A DNA stretch of 64,000 bases from Hyperoodon ampullatus (taxonomy: Eukaryota > Chordata > Mammalia > Artiodactyla > Ziphiidae). The stretch's first letter is position 1. Each line of letters starts with the position of its first letter. Below are positions 24,559-37,657 of this stretch, piece after piece. The notes beneath the pieces are model-generated. The model made no database searches, was not told the DNA's origin, and worked only from the letters and a program-made list of their open reading frames with translations. The stretch lies in contig CATKHW010000066.1 in NCBI GenBank assembly GCA_949752795.1, positions 62,001-126,000 on the forward strand, written 5' to 3'. Made by a program: the position numbers and the translations under genes.

Positions 24559-24897
24559 TTTATTTCTTTATATTTTTGGCTGTGTTGGGTCTTCACTGCT
24601 GTGTGCGGGCTTTCTCTAGTTGCAGCAAGCAGGGGCTACTCTTCATTATGATGTGCGGGCTTCTCATTGCGGTGGCTTCTCGTCGCGGAGCACGGGCTCT
24701 AGGTGTGTGGGCTTCAGTAGTTGTGGCATGTGGGCTCAGTAGTTGTGGCTTGTGGGCTCTAGAGTGCAGGTTCAGTAGTTGCAGCGCATGTGCTTAGTTG
24801 CTCCCTGGCATGTGGGATCTTCCTGGACCAGGGCTTAAACCCGTGTCCCCTGCATTGGCAGGCAGATTCTTAACCACTGCACCACCAAGGAAATCCC
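24559..24897 (-). mobile_element. CHR-type tRNA-derived SINE, long form
   Basis: About 340 bp. The body begins with GGCTGTGTTGGGTCTTC at 24578 and ends with the tRNA-like head (reverse complement of the 3' end GGATTTCCTTGGTGG...). It has internal CAGTAGTTG-spaced repeats typical of this long form. An imperfect possible target duplication (ACACAATT near 24538 and ATACAATT near 24902) is present. More CpG decay than the short-form copies. Confidence 0.88.
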
Positions 24898-24904
24898 AGA
24901 GTAT

Positions 24905-26869
24905 ACAATTCTTTTGAAAAGTATACAATAAAGTGTGCTAAAATGTACTTAGTAAGCTAATCAGAGACTCCTGGTTTAGTGGGATCGAGACAATATGTTC
25001 CTAAATGCTAGTTCATATACTGGCTTCACAAAAATTCCCATGGATGTTTTAAAACAAAGAAATTCCTAAGCCTTAACTGAGACACATAGAATAAGCCATG
25101 TCTGATGCAATCAAAATTTAAGTATAAAAACTACCCCAGATGATTCTGATGTGCAGACATATTAGAGAATCAACTTTCTAGACCACCACTACCACCAGCG
25201 CCATCACCACCACCACTCTCTGTGTTCTTAATAACAGTGTTCTTAATTGGGAAGGTGCAGACACTCGTTAGAATACAAACACTAAATGTAGCAAAAATAA
25301 TAATAATAATAAAATAATAATTAGAGGGATTGCAGATCAAAGTTTCAATGGTCCCTGAGGCTACCTAGTCCATCGAAGTCCTAACCCCTATAAAGCATTA
25401 AAAAAATAAAATTACATTAAAAAACCCTTAATGTCAGTTGGTCTGCTGCTGTTTTCATGCAAACATGGAGTTTCAGTGTTTGGACTGGAATATACTAGAA
25501 GGACTCAAGTTCTAGTATTCTCTGGGAAGAATGTAAAGCAAAAAAAAAAAAAAGAGAAATGATGTTTTCTGACTGGTAAGAGGACAAAGATGTAGCAGTA
25601 GACCAATTATATGATCGGTCACATGCTAGTGTTGGGTAAATTTTAAGAAATATGATGAATGTGTTTACAGCGTAAAGGTAAAAGTACATCTTCCTGAAAC
25701 AAACATTATGTAGCCAGATCAAGGATACAGTTTCCTGTAGCAGAAATGTTTTACTAGTGTCACTTCATTATAAACCTCATGATATACATTAAAGTTTTAT
25801 ATGTTGAGTAATAAATAAAACTCTTTAAGATTAACTCTCACAGCAACAAGAAGATAGTAAACATTTACAGATTTAACCTTAAAAATACCTTCACCCTCAC
25901 TGGCTGAATTCCAAAATTGTTTTTTACTTTTGTGATCATCAGAATGAAAGGATATACTCTACCATTCTCTTTATTGAAAGTCCTAAAGTAAAACCACTAG
26001 AAAACAGATGAGAAAGGTAAAGCTTTATGGCTGCTTGAGTAGGAGAATCAGTTCAAAGCAAGGGTATCTTGACTTCTGGCAGTAAGCAGATATTTTATAT
26101 GTTACAAGCATTAGGATGATCATGAGAAAAGAGTACTAAGAAACAGAAATGTGATGTGGGCCAAAAGGAAATATGTCCCTGAGGTTAGTTATAATTGATC
26201 TGTTTTCACAAGGAGATGCATAAGAGTAAGGAAAACTGGGAAATTGTGCTCTGCAATTTCACATTTGGAAAGAAAAATATTTGGCTTAGGATCAAGGCAT
26301 GTTATTTTTGGTCATACAAGGATTGCAGAAATCCTTAACCCTTTAACTCTTTAGAATTTTTTTGGGAAATGTAGTAACTAGTTGATTAATTCAGTAAGAT
26401 AATTTCCTCTTTCAGATTTTCCTTAATTACAGTGGTGATCTTTAGTTTCTAATAATGTTAACTTAGAATTAGTCAATGTTTTAATCTTATTCTTATTTCA
26501 CAACAGTCATGCAAAATGACTATAAAATGGAAAGAGTAGGGGGAAATTAGCTACTAGATTCCACTTCATTGTACACTCATTTAAACATTCATAAATAAAA
26601 GACTGGAGTAAACAAAGATGAATTTATTTCAACAGTATTTTATTATTTTCAGTGTCTCCCTTAATTAAATTTATTCTTAAATATCTGTTCTTTTTAATGC
26701 TACAGAAAATGGAATTTTTAACTTCAATTATTTTTATTTTTAATTGCTAGCATATAGAAATTCAATTTTGCATATTTATCTTGTATCATGGTAAGCAGTG
26801 TACTGAAATTTAAAAGGTCTAGTTTGTGTGTTTGTATTTCTTAAGGTTTCCCTCAAAAAAGATCATGCC
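24905..26869. other. Unique AT-rich DNA, nothing recognised
   Basis: Only simple sequence: a CCA/CCAC-rich patch at 25183-25216, an AAT-rich patch at 25294-25320 and an A-run at 25540-25554. No coding frame with homology. Confidence 0.4.
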
Positions 26870-27215
26870 ATTGTGAATGGAGATAACTGTGTTCCTTCCT
26901 TTCCAATCTGGATGCCTTTATTTCTTTATTGCTTTTTTCTTGCCTAATTGCTCTGAAAGAATTTCTAGTATATTGTCGAATAGAAGTGATGGGAGCAGAC
27001 ACCTTTGCCTTGCTCTTAATCCTAGGGGCAGGGGGCTGTATTCAGTCTTTCACCATTAAGTATGATGTTAGCTGTGTTTTTCATAAATGCCCTTTTTCAG
27101 GTTAAGGAAGTTCCCTATTATTTCTAATTTTTGAGTGTTTTAATCAACAAAAAGTGTGCTGTATTTTGACAAATGTTTTCTCTTTGTCTCTTAAGATGAC
27201 CATGTACAAATCAAA
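26870..27215 (-). mobile_element. Old L1 ORF2 fragment
   Basis: The plus strand reads as antisense of the L1 reverse-transcriptase region (CTTTCCAATCTGGATGCC, then the TTGCCTTGCTCTTAATCC and GTTTTTCATAAATGCCC blocks). It corresponds to the region around 9910-10200 of the inner L1. Strongly diverged, no frame left. Confidence 0.7.
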
Positions 27216-30200
27216 TATGTACATGTTTTACATATATATTTATATGTAATATATAATTTAATAATTTGTATATTATATACAATAATTTATATATTATACA
27301 CACACAGAATAGATGTTTTAGTCTTTAATCTCTCTAAGTTGATGAAAATGAACTTTTTCTATTGAGACTTGGAATTCATAGAAATGCAAAATCACCCATA
27401 GATATATTTACTCTCTGCAATACTTCTGAAAGTTTTCCCTCCAGAAATACATATACTCTGATACATTTTATCAAAAATTATATGATTCATATGTAATTGT
27501 ATATATGAATTATCAAGAGTATACCTGACAAGAATGAAGCACCTTTTCAATTAAGCTTTGATGAGAACCAAATTTTCCACCTTAAATTTTACAAGTCTGA
27601 TGATAGTAAGATTTTACATAGGGTAATGTTTTTATCTAATTTTCAAACCTTGTATTGTCTTTACTACTCACACTCAGTGCTAAACACAGAGGATGTAGGG
27701 CACACTGGTAGTGTAGTACCTCTGGCCCTGCACTTTTCTTTAACAAAGAGAAGTCACAACATAATGGTTGTTTATAATACTATCATATGTTATTCCAATT
27801 CATATATGTCCTGTCATAACTAAGTAACAAGTTATGACACAGAGTTAAATGATTGAAAGGATTCATGGGACTCCATAGAGCCTAGACATGTGAGGATTTA
27901 ATAAAGGTAAAAGGTACTAGCAGGAGAAAGTGTACAGGCAATAATATAGCTGTTCTAAGATGTCCAGGCATAGTCCCTAAGTGTGCTTTATGGGTCTCAT
28001 AAGACATACATTGTTTTTAGATTATGAACAGCCAAGGTATGTAGAAGACACCATGCTTTCAGAGGAATCAATGTATGAGTTCGCTTAAGGGGCTCTTATA
28101 TCCTGCTGGTCATGTAGTTAAATCTAGGCTGTGTAAGTACATATATATGATAAACAATGTAGACAAGCTAGTACAGGCTACTTCCAAGGAAATTTTGCAT
28201 TTTCAACATCAGGTTAAAATTCATTAGCTAACGTATTTCATCTCTATCTTGGCCTAGGTTCGGTGTTAGACTTCCAAACATCCCTGGAGATCAGTGGAGC
28301 TACCTTAGTTCAGTGGCATGTTAAACATATTCTTATATCACTATATGTTAAAATTATGGCTAACTATAAAATGCACTCCCTTTAACCCAAATTAAATGAA
28401 CACTCCAACTCTAAACTCAACTTTTCCTCAATTGGATTCCCAAAATACCTGTGGCTACTCTATAATAAACTAATAGGATGAGAAATATGATACAGAGGAA
28501 GTTGGAATTGAAAGAGATTTAATTATATTAAAATTATCTTAACATTGCTTTTTTTTTTTTTCTTTTTTCAAAATTTTACTCATGGTCATCTTACAAAGAT
28601 GACCATATGAACACGTTACTAAGGCCTATCAGAGCAGGTCCATGTGCTTAAGCAAACTCAAAGCTTAAATACTGTTGGAATCACAGGAAATTGTACTCTG
28701 CCAAGTTAATTTATTAAAATACAGAAAATGTAGATGTAAAATTGGATATCAGAAATCACTGGTTCTCAAGACCATGTGGCATGTTCCTTTACAGAGTAAG
28801 GAGTCCATACTTGTCTTATTACTTCTTAACCTCTTCACTTCCAGTCTGCTGCTATGTTGAGGGAAATATTCCTTTCTTTGAATGGGAATGTCCCTGATCA
28901 TGTATCTGGCTCAAGCGTCCAGTCAGGCTCAGAGCTCCTGTAGATAATCCGGTCATCATAGTCATCATCATAATTATCACCCTCCCCAACACCATGACTA
29001 TTTAAAAACAGACAAACTTGTTATGTTGAGCAATTTAGTTCTCCATTGACTAGAAGTTCTTTACCCCCGAAAGCCCAGGATTTTAGTTTATTACTTTTGC
29101 ATAACAAAACATGCCAAATTAAATTATTTTGTTCAGTTTCTTTGCAACACTTAGGAGTCCCTGTGGTCCCTCTCTTCCTTCTCCAACAATCCAGTGAGAA
29201 AGGACAAAATCAGCTTTAAAATAAGTTTCTCCCTGTTTATGGCCTTTGAAGTTTCAGAAATAATGTATATGAGTAACCTTTGATGCTGTGTGCAGTGAAG
29301 TGATTGTCCAAAGCGAGCTATAAATCATTAGAGATTGAGTTTATAGGAGCTAAGTCTGATGTAATTAAGGAAGGTTTTTGGGTAAAAGTGAGATTTGAGT
29401 TAGAGCTGATATGCAGGGTTTCATATGTCAGTGAGAGACAAGACTGGAAAGTAGACTGGAGCCAAATCCCTAAGGTTTTGAAAGCTAAACTTTTTAGTTT
29501 TGACTCTATATTGACTCTGTATTGGACAATAGCAGTTATGAAGATTTCTGAGCAGAAACTAAACATAATAAGAGCTATAAGTAAGGAAAGTCAATTCAGC
29601 AGCTGTGAGAGAGAAAGCTGAAGAGAATAAAGCACCAGTTAAGAGATGGCTAAGAGAGTGGAAGACCAGGTGAAAGGGAATCAAAAGACAGTTAGCAAAG
29701 AGAGAAATGGAATGAGCTTGAATAGAAAGCTTTCTGTTGACCTTCATCAGAATGTTGAAAAAGATTTATGACATAGGTACCTGATTGAAAAGGTAAAATT
29801 TTAAGCTATATAAGAGAGACACACATAAATCTCATGTCACATGAAGCTCCAGTGAATTTTTCATATTAATCTTACTGAAAAAAAGTATTAAACTTCTACT
29901 AACCTAATAATCACATTTGGATCTTTTCAATGCTTCGCTGCAGATCTTCACTGCAGATAACAGATACTAGGAATATAATCATGACACGTTTCCTATGCTT
30001 AACTTGGTTCAGGCTGCCATCATAAAATATAAAGTAGCAAATTACTTATTTTCAAAATGGGCATATATTATATCATATGCATGAATTTTTCAGTGAAATG
30101 TGCATTATTGCAAAAAGACCATTGATATATGTGCTTATACTGAGTATCAGCGGTGCATAAAATGAATAAATTCTAATGTTATGTGTCTCTTCTTGATGAA

Positions 30201-31120
30201 TAGACCTAGAAATGAGATTTTCCTCGAAAAAATTCCAGTCCCCCCCTCCCCCAGGAATTTGGAAATAAAACCTAGCAAACATCTGGGTTTCCTGTCAAAG
30301 GCAAATAATCTATTCTTAGAATCATCAAATTCCCAGGATATTCAGATTTTGTTTTATAGTAGTGGCCTTAGATAGGACTGGTGAAGAAATGTGTGTTTAG
30401 TTTTTTTATTGAAATTGAACAAAATCTATGATTTTTATCTGTTTCCTGGAAATGGTCTCTACAGTGGTATGTGCATGTGCATGTGATTGCAAGTGTTTCT
30501 AGAATAATACCTGTCAGGGAAGGAAAAAATTGGGATGTGGCACAGGAAAAATATAATTGTGAAGTGTATGCCACAAAGTCTTCAACTAATCTCAGGGGGA
30601 AGATGACGTTGGAATGGCCCTTCAGAATTGTACTGACTTTTGGAAAAGGGATGCTGCCTTTGAATCTCCACATCAACCACTCATTTGGATAAGAGCTACC
30701 TCCTGCTGTGTCACAGATTCTTGGGAGGTAGTTCTTTGGATTCATCTCCAAGCTTCCACTCTTACCACGCTCTAATAGACATAGCGGCCAATAGTCTTTG
30801 TCATATATATATTTTATTAGTTTCTCCCTTAAAGTAATAACCAAAGCCATTAATAGTCTATATATTATCAGGCCATACTGTTTTATTTCTGTTCTTTGAA
30901 TGTGTCAACTTCTTCCTAACCATAAGGTCTTTGAACATGCTATTATTCTGCCTAAAAAATGTTGCAAAGCATAGTATAATCCAGAGAGAATTAAATTGAA
31001 TCATACTTTAAGCCCACTTTAGCTGGTGTGGTAAAATGAAGTGGTACTGAATCGAGATAGCAAGGCCCTCTTTTTCTGAAATAATATCATCTGTTTTTGA
31101 TAATAAACTTTCTTTTAAAA
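27216..31120. other. Unique AT-rich DNA, no gene recognised
   Basis: An AT-rich low-complexity stretch (27218-27305) follows the L1 piece. A perfect 11-bp hairpin with a 3-nt loop lies at 28582-28606. The longest non-transposon frame in the window is here (30368-30850, minus, 160 codons), but it shows no domain and no exon signals that I can support. Confidence 0.4.
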
Positions 31121-31186
31121 TATTGGGTTGGCCAAAAAGTAACATCTTATGGAAAAACCTGAATGAACATTTTGGCCAACCCAATA
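31121..31186. mobile_element. Mariner-type MITE, 62 bp, with TA target duplication
   Basis: Terminal inverted repeats TTGGGTTGGCCAAAA (31123) and TTTTGGCCAACCCAA (ending 31184) are perfect over 15 bases and flanked by TA on both sides, the target of Tc1/mariner transposases. The usual version of this cetartiodactyl MITE, as I recall it, is about 80 bp and nearly fully palindromic. This one has lost about 18 bp from the left arm. It is non-coding and was moved by a transposase supplied in trans. Confidence 0.85.
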
Positions 31187-32497
31187 TTAGTAGACTACAT
31201 GTCTCATATTAACATACATTTTAAAAAATTCTTAGGTCTGATTTTTTTTTTTTTTAGTGAAAACGTTCTCTTTAATTCACTAGAATACACTGTTAAACTT
31301 TGAATAAACAGGTTATAACCATTTGGCTTCTTTACATCAGATCTATTTAAGAGATTTCCTTTTCTCTGTTGAGGAGTTTTTCTTACTCTTTAAGTAATAC
31401 ATTTCATAGTCCCAAATGAAATTGACTACGTTTATTTTGTTATTACTTTATGGAAATAAATTATGTCTGCCAAAGGCAATGTTTCTAATCACTCTTTCCT
31501 AGATTAACTGCAGTCTGTATTTCTGTTTTAACTCAAGCTGGTTGTAGTGGACAGGGTCTTTGTGTGCTTTCTCTGATTCCCTCAACTATCCCTTCCTTCT
31601 CTTGCTCTTGTTCTTGTTCTTATTCTTTCCCTTTGTGTTCCACCCACTCTGCTGTCCCTCTGCTTCAGATTCAGGGTATCAGATCTGACATACCATATCT
31701 TATACTAAAGAAGGCTTTTGATGCAGTCCTGAAGTGCAGTGGAGTTAATTCCCTATGGAGTGGACTTTGAACAGTGACAGACAGGAAATGGGAGCGAGCT
31801 AAGCAAATGCATTCCTCCTCTTCCCCTTTCCAGGTAGGAATGGTTTCTCTTTGTCGTTCACATGGAAAATTTCCATGGGACAAGTGAACGCACCTGCAGA
31901 ACAGCCTGCTACGTGTCTTCCTGGGGTATCATGCACTGGTTGGTGCCACGGTTATGCATCACATCGTTTTCTGCTTGCTGCACACCTGTTCTCCTTCATC
32001 CTCACTGTCCTGTATTTGTAATGGCCAGATAAAGTGTCAGGACTCTACTCTTTGATTTGGGCTCTGCTGTCTACTGGCTTGAATTTCTGATATGAAACAT
32101 TGTCTTCTTCTCCTCTTCCTCCTTCTCATTATTATTATTACTATTATTAATGTACATTAGTTGCTGTATAAGTCTTAGATTAATTTTTGCAGAGACACTA
32201 TAATATGAAGTGAGTCTATGTTCATTTTAATTAGCTAACACACGTTTAGATTTACTTTACAAGCTTCTCTTTTTAAATAAAAGACATTGGTATAAATAAT
32301 CAACTTGGAAGTTAACAAATGATACATGTCTTTAATATGTGTCTTTTTTTATATGTAGTTTATTTTTATTGCTAAAAATATGAACTACCATGAATATTTA
32401 TCTTTTATGACACCAGACAACTTCAAAACATAATAGCAACAGTTTCAAAACATGACAACTAAGAGTACACAAAGAATAAAGCCAATTTAGTTTTAGC
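31187..32497. other. Unique DNA, nothing recognised
   Basis: Contains a CTTGTT-like pyrimidine patch (31590-31630) and an ATT repeat (32129-32150). No credible exon or repeat family. Confidence 0.4.
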
Positions 32498-33105
32498 TTA
32501 AAGCAGTCCCTTTAATATTTCTTGCAAGACCAGTCCAGTGGTGATGAACTCCTTTAACTCTTGCCTATCTAGAAAACTCTTTACCTCTCCCTCAATTCTG
32601 CAGGACGACCTTGCTGGATATATTATTCCTGGCTGACACTTTTTTTCTGTCAGCACTTTGAATATATTGTATTGCTCCCTTAAGACATGCAAAGTTTCTG
32701 CTGGAAATTGTGCTGATGGTCTAATGGGGTTCCCTTATACATAACAAGTTGTTTTTCCCATGTTGCTTTAATATTCTGTGTATCCTTGTAAGTCTTTGGG
32801 GTTTCCTAGATCTGGATGTCTATTTCCTTCATCTGGTTAGTGAAGTTTAGTTTTTATTTTTAATATAAGTTTTCTGTCCCATTCTCTCTCTCTTCTCCCT
32901 CTAGGACCCCTATAGTTCCAAAGTAGTTCCATTTGATGTTGGCCCCAAATCCCTTAAGCTATTTCACTCATTTATTTACTTATTTATTTTTTATTTTTGC
33001 TTCTTTGATTAGGTAAGTTCTACTGCCCTCTCTTCCAGTTCAGTGATTCATTCTTCTGCTTCAACTGGTCTGCTGTTGAACCCCTCCATTGTATTCCTAT
33101 TTATA
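32498..33105 (-). mobile_element. Old L1 ORF1 C-terminal fragment
   Basis: A minus-strand frame at 32498-32692 contains IYPARSSCRIEGEVKSFLD and LQEILKGLL, matching the ORF1 C-terminal pattern of the inner L1 (YPARISFRFDGEIKT; LQEMLKELL). The ORF1 frame ends in a normal stop directly after LKGLL. Further right the coiled-coil part is unreadable. Confidence 0.75.
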
Positions 33106-33385
33106 TATTTTAATTTTTATCTTCTATTGGAGTATAGTTGATTTACAATGTTCTGTTAGTTTCCGGTGTACAGCAGTGTGATTCAGTTACACATATACAT
33201 ATATCCCTTCTTTTTCAGATTCTTTTCCTATACAGGTTATTACAGAGTATTGAAAAGAGGTCCTTATTAATTATCTATTTTATATATATTAATGTGTATA
33301 TGTCATTCCCAATCTCCCAGTTTATCCCTCCCCCTGTCCTTTCCCCTCTGGTAACCATAAGTTTGTTTCCTACTTATGAAAATTT
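33106..33385 (-). mobile_element. L1 3' UTR fragment, artiodactyl/cetacean type
   Basis: On the plus strand: TATTGGAGTATAGTTGATTT (33124), the TACACATATACATATATCCC block and CCCAATCTCCCAGTTTATCCC (33309). These are the antisense of an L1 3' end also seen at 6379-6616 and 50650-50800. It abuts the ORF1 fragment directly, so it is either a separate insertion or a large internal deletion. Confidence 0.75.
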
Positions 33386-34769
33386 TGAAGATTTTTAAAA
33401 AAAATTTTTTTCAGTTCTGGTATCTCACCTCAGTTAGACCCCATAAGAAAAAAACAGGGGAGGTGTAAAATTGCAGTTAATAGTTGAGGTCTGAATTATG
33501 ACTCCCTCTTGTTTCCTGGGTGTCTTAAATAATCTATTTAAACACACACCCCACCCCTTGTGCTCTGTGTTAATTTAATTCTTTACACATTTTCTTACAC
33601 AAGTATTTTTTGCCATGATAGTTTTACAGAAAATATATACATACTTGTCTGACTTTGGCTTTTTTTCCTCAATATGGAAATCATGATTTCTCATGGAAAT
33701 CATTCCAAGGCCATCTGATATTTTAAAAATTGATTACATGGTATTGACATGACATATTGAGTCATTTCAGTATTGTTGCATTGACACTTTTATTTTTATG
33801 GTATAAATTCCCAGGAGTTAAATCACTGTATCCAGTGATAGACCTTTTAACTAACATATATTTGTTATCAAAATACTAACACATTTCAATTTTTTTACCA
33901 TGTTTACTCAAGATGTTTTCTTTAAGAGATAAAATAATACATTTAGAGTTTGTCTTCTTTATACCTCCTCAGAGACCTTTTCTAGATGCGACTTAAGAAC
34001 CTGACAGTAGAGTATATCTTTTCCATTCATGTTTTATGCCTTTGTTCCACACATGTTTATTCACAGGCAAATATTTTTTGGTGAATTGTTCCAATTTACA
34101 TGAATATCACACTATACATATATTTCTGCACCTTGCAGTATTCCTCAGTATCTTCTTAGAATATCTATCCAACTTTAAATATCTATTGGATCTAATAGTA
34201 ATTTTAACACCTATGTTGTATTCAGGGACTGTGTTTTTCTTTTGAATTTGTATTGTTTTGTAGCTTCTGTAAAAGGCCATACATAATGATGAACTATATC
34301 TACATTCAGAAGACAATAAACACTTAGTCAAACAGCCATCTGTTCATTCCTTGTTGTTCTTATGCAGATAACTCAGTGAGATCATCTCTCTGAAGCTGAG
34401 ACAGAAAATATAGATTTCAAGGAAATAAAAATTATGAAATGATTGTATATTCTCAAAAAGTAGAGATGATGCTCACAGAGTCATAAAGTCATGCTGCTAC
34501 AAGGGACTTGGGAATTTCTCTCTTCTTTCATGCAAATCTTTGAAATGGGGTTGAATGTGGCCTCCTTACCATAGGATCATGCTTTAATTTTTAAACAAGA
34601 GGGTACTCCCTCCTACATTCAGTTATTAACTCCTGACTTCCAACCCCCTTTTTAAATTTTCTTTCTTTGTTGCATGCATATTACTTTCTCTCTCCAAACT
34701 GAATGCCTCTTTGGCTTCTCAGTAAAAGTTAGTTTCTTCTGCCACTGTGTCCTGAGCAGCAAAGTTGAG
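33386..34769. other. Unique AT-rich DNA, nothing recognised
   Basis: No repeat family or coding frame identified with confidence. Confidence 0.4.
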
Positions 34770-34905
34770 TTTTGAGTGAGCTGGGGCTCTGGAGTCAGTC
34801 TAATTCTCTACTATCCAGATGTCTGACTTTGGGCAAGGTACTTTACCTCCCTGCATCTTGGTCTAATCAGGTATAAAATGGAATGTAAAAATAATTTCTT
34901 CAAGG
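34770..34905 (+). mobile_element. MIR SINE
   Basis: GAGCTGGGGCTCTGGAGTCAG, then GACTTTGGGCAAGGTACTTTA and TATAAAATGGAATG, follow the MIR consensus order on the plus strand. Confidence 0.8.
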
Positions 34906-35094
34906 AGTATTATAAGAATACTCTTTACCATCATTATGCTTAAGCAACTCAGGCAAGTAGAATAAACTTGGGACAGTCTTAGTTTCATAACCCAGTTTCA
35001 CCATTTACCATTTACTCTTTGACACAGGGTAAGTCATACTTTCTGTAATCTCAGTCCTTCAGCTTGTATCTAAGACAATTAAGGCATACTTAAT

Positions 35095-35466
35095 ATTTTA
35101 AATAACATACAAAATGAATGAAGTACTGATATACACTACAGTATGGATGAATCTTGAAAATATTATGCTAAGTGAAAGAAGTTAGTCACAAAAGTACGTG
35201 TACCATGTGATTCCATTTATATGAATTGTCCAGAATGGGCAAAATCTATGTATAGAGAAAGTAGATTGGGGTTACCTAGGGCTGGGGGAGGCAGGGGAAA
35301 TTGGGAGGTGATAGCTAAAGATCTGGCATTTCTTTTTGCTACAATGAAAATGTTTTTGATTGTCATTGTACAACTCTGTGAATATAGTGCAAAAAAATCT
35401 TGAATTTACACTGTAAATGTGTGAATGTATGGTATGTCAATTATCTTTCAATAAAGCTGTTAAAAA
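35095..35466 (+). mobile_element. Old L1 3' UTR fragment (L1M type)
   Basis: TATGGATGAATCTTGAAAA, the GCTAAGTGAAAGAAG block, TGTGATTCCATTTATATGAA and the terminal TCAATAAAGCTGTTAAAAA are hallmarks of the 3' UTR of old mammalian L1 on the plus strand. Non-coding. Confidence 0.85.
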
Positions 35467-35789
35467 CGCAGTAGAAAAAAATCAATAACCCAAAGTTTGG
35501 TTATTCAGAAAGACAAAAAGGAAATTGATAAATCATTATCTATAAGCTAGATTAAGAACAAAATGAGGAAATATCCAAGTTATTAAAATAAGGCACAAAA
35601 AGACATATCATTACTGACCTTACAAAGATCAAATGGAGTAAAAGGAACAGCTTGAAATTGTATTGTTAAAAGGTCATTTATTTCCTGCATCTAAACTCTA
35701 CCACAAATATTAGTCAAAGAGGAAGTCAGCCCTCCTGTTATTAACTACCTTTTAATTTAGTAGTTGGCTTTGATATAGGCAGAATGTAT

Positions 35790-35960
35790 CTAGGAAAGAA
35801 CTCTGGGTTTGAATGGTACTTAAGTTCCACTAGAGGTTCCTGCAACTTTGAGTAAGTTATCTACTATATAGATACATAAAAAGGTATTATTTCTCTCTAA
35901 AGTAAAAATAATATCAGCCTTCATAGAGTTGTTGAGATAATTCACATGCAAAGTTATATT
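35790..35960 (+). mobile_element. MIR SINE, diverged
   Basis: CTCTGGGTTTGAATGG, then ACTTTGAGTAAGTTATCT and TCATAGAGTTGTTGAGATAA, follow the MIR order. Moderately diverged. Confidence 0.65.
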
Positions 35961-36699
35961 ATTCAGTTTCTGTGAGCGATTGCATCAATTGATAGGAAGT
36001 TTTATATGATAGAGCAGTACTTTGAATAAAGAAATTAATAGGTTTTGATGAGAAAAGGAATAAAGGGGAACAAGGAAATATCAAAGTGACATGGACGAAT
36101 AGCAAGTAAGTGAGACTGAATAATAGCATCTAAGAAATAAAGGGGAATATTACTAGAGAAGTAAATCTAAATTTTCTTTTGAGGAAGATAGGCCTTTGCA
36201 ACTTGAGTTTGAATTTATGTTAGGGTATCTAAGTGAATTATTCCAATAGTGGGAATTATAAGTAGGTATAAAGGAGACCTTGAGTTTTTGAAATTTAAAA
36301 TCCAGAACTTTATGCATAAAAGTAGATAATAAAATAATATGATTTGGTGAGCTTTCCATTGAACTGAGTATAAAGAAATAAAGGCCAGTACATCAGACTG
36401 AAATTTGAAGGGATGCTCAAATATGAAAAGAAAAAGTAGGAAATGTTATCAAAGTTAGAGAAATAGAAAAAAAAAGAAAACATTATTTACTATAATTCAA
36501 AGAAAAATTGAATTATTGAAATAATTGTACTAGGTTAAGGCAAGTGAAGCATATTAGGGAAATAAAATGTTGGAGGTATTTTAAATAGTAAACACAGAGT
36601 GGCAAGAACAGAAGTTATATTGACAAGTGAGTTTAATAGAGAGTTGAATTAAAACAGGAAGTTACACAGGTATACATGTAAGTTTCATTTTGTCATATA
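35961..36699. other. Unique purine-rich AT-rich DNA, nothing recognised
   Basis: No gene or known repeat seen. Confidence 0.4.
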
Positions 36700-37205
36700 T
36701 TCTTCTTATATCTAGGAACATTTTCACATACTTCTCTGGCCATCTTATTGGCATTTGTGACCCCCATATGCTACCGTTCTTTTACTCGCTTCCTCTGCCA
36801 GCCACACTTGGGCTACTTGCTGTTCCTCTGTCATGCCAGGTACTCTCCAATTTCAAGGTGTTTGCACATGATATGTTCTGTGCCTAGAGTACTCTTCTAC
36901 CTGGTACTTGGATGGCTAGTCCCTCATTTTTTTGAATTCCTTTTAAAATGTCACCTCTTTGGTGACATTTGGAGAATCCTTTCCTAAAACTCATATAAAA
37001 TATCTCCTACTCTGATCATACTCCCTATGCTCTTTTCTGCTTTATGTTTTTCTTTATAACTCAATACTACCTGATATCATATAACTTCTTTTTGTATTTA
37101 TTTACTCATACGTCCTCCTCTAGAATGAAACTCCTTAAATATCAGTGATTCTGTGTTTTCACCACTCTATGTCTGACATTAGAAAAGTATCTGGAACATA
37201 ATTGG
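36700..37205 (+). mobile_element. L2 LINE 3' end, split by an MLT1 LTR
   Basis: Blocks resembling the L2 3' end in order: CACACTTGGGCTACTTGCTG, the TTTGCACATGAT-TGTTCTGTGCC block, AAAATGTCACCTC, and the terminal CTGGAACATAATTGGTGCT. The tail resumes after the MLT1 at 37658 (TCTAATAAACATTTATCAATGAATGAA). A perfect 10-bp hairpin (36946-36970) arose within it. Confidence 0.8.
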
Positions 37206-37657
37206 TGCTTATTATGGGTTGGACTGTGTCCCCACGCAAAAGGTAATTAAGTCATGGCCCCCAGTACCTCAGAATGTGACCTCATTAAAATGACGTTGAA
37301 TTCCTGAATTCAGTAGGCCTGATGTGCATATAAAAAGGGAAAACTTGGACAGAGAGATGGACACACAGGGGAAAAATGTTGTGAAGACCCATGGAGAATG
37401 CCATGTAAAGACAAAGCATTAGAGTGATAGTTCTACAAGCCAAAAAACAAAAAAGGGACAAAGATTGCCAACAAACTACCAGAAGCTAGGAAGAAATACA
37501 GAAATATTCCACTACAGGTTTTCACAAGAGTACTGGTCTGCCAACACCTTATTTCAGATTTCTAGCCTCCATAACTATGATACAGTAAGTTGCTGTTGTT
37601 TTATATCACCCAGGTTGTGGTACTTTGTTAACAGTAGCCCTAGGAATCTAATACAGT
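37206..37657 (+). mobile_element. MLT1-type MaLR solo LTR inserted in L2
   Basis: Starts near TATGGGTTGGACTGTGTCCCC (37213), contains CCCCAGTACCTCAGAATGTG and ATTTCTAGCCTCCATAACTA, and ends CCCTAGGAATCTAATACAG (about 37656). This is the MLT1 pattern on the plus strand. Bases on each side (GTGCT and GTGTC) may be a decayed 5-bp target duplication. Non-coding. Confidence 0.85.

Noticed and set aside
29304..29621. 105-codon plus-strand frame
   Set aside because: No recognisable domain and the DNA looks like an old repeat in part; not supported as a gene.
30368..30850. 160-codon minus-strand frame, the longest outside transposons and arrays
   Set aside because: No recognisable domain, no convincing exon or promoter signal and low-complexity ends; chance is the simpler explanation. 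A protein database search would decide.
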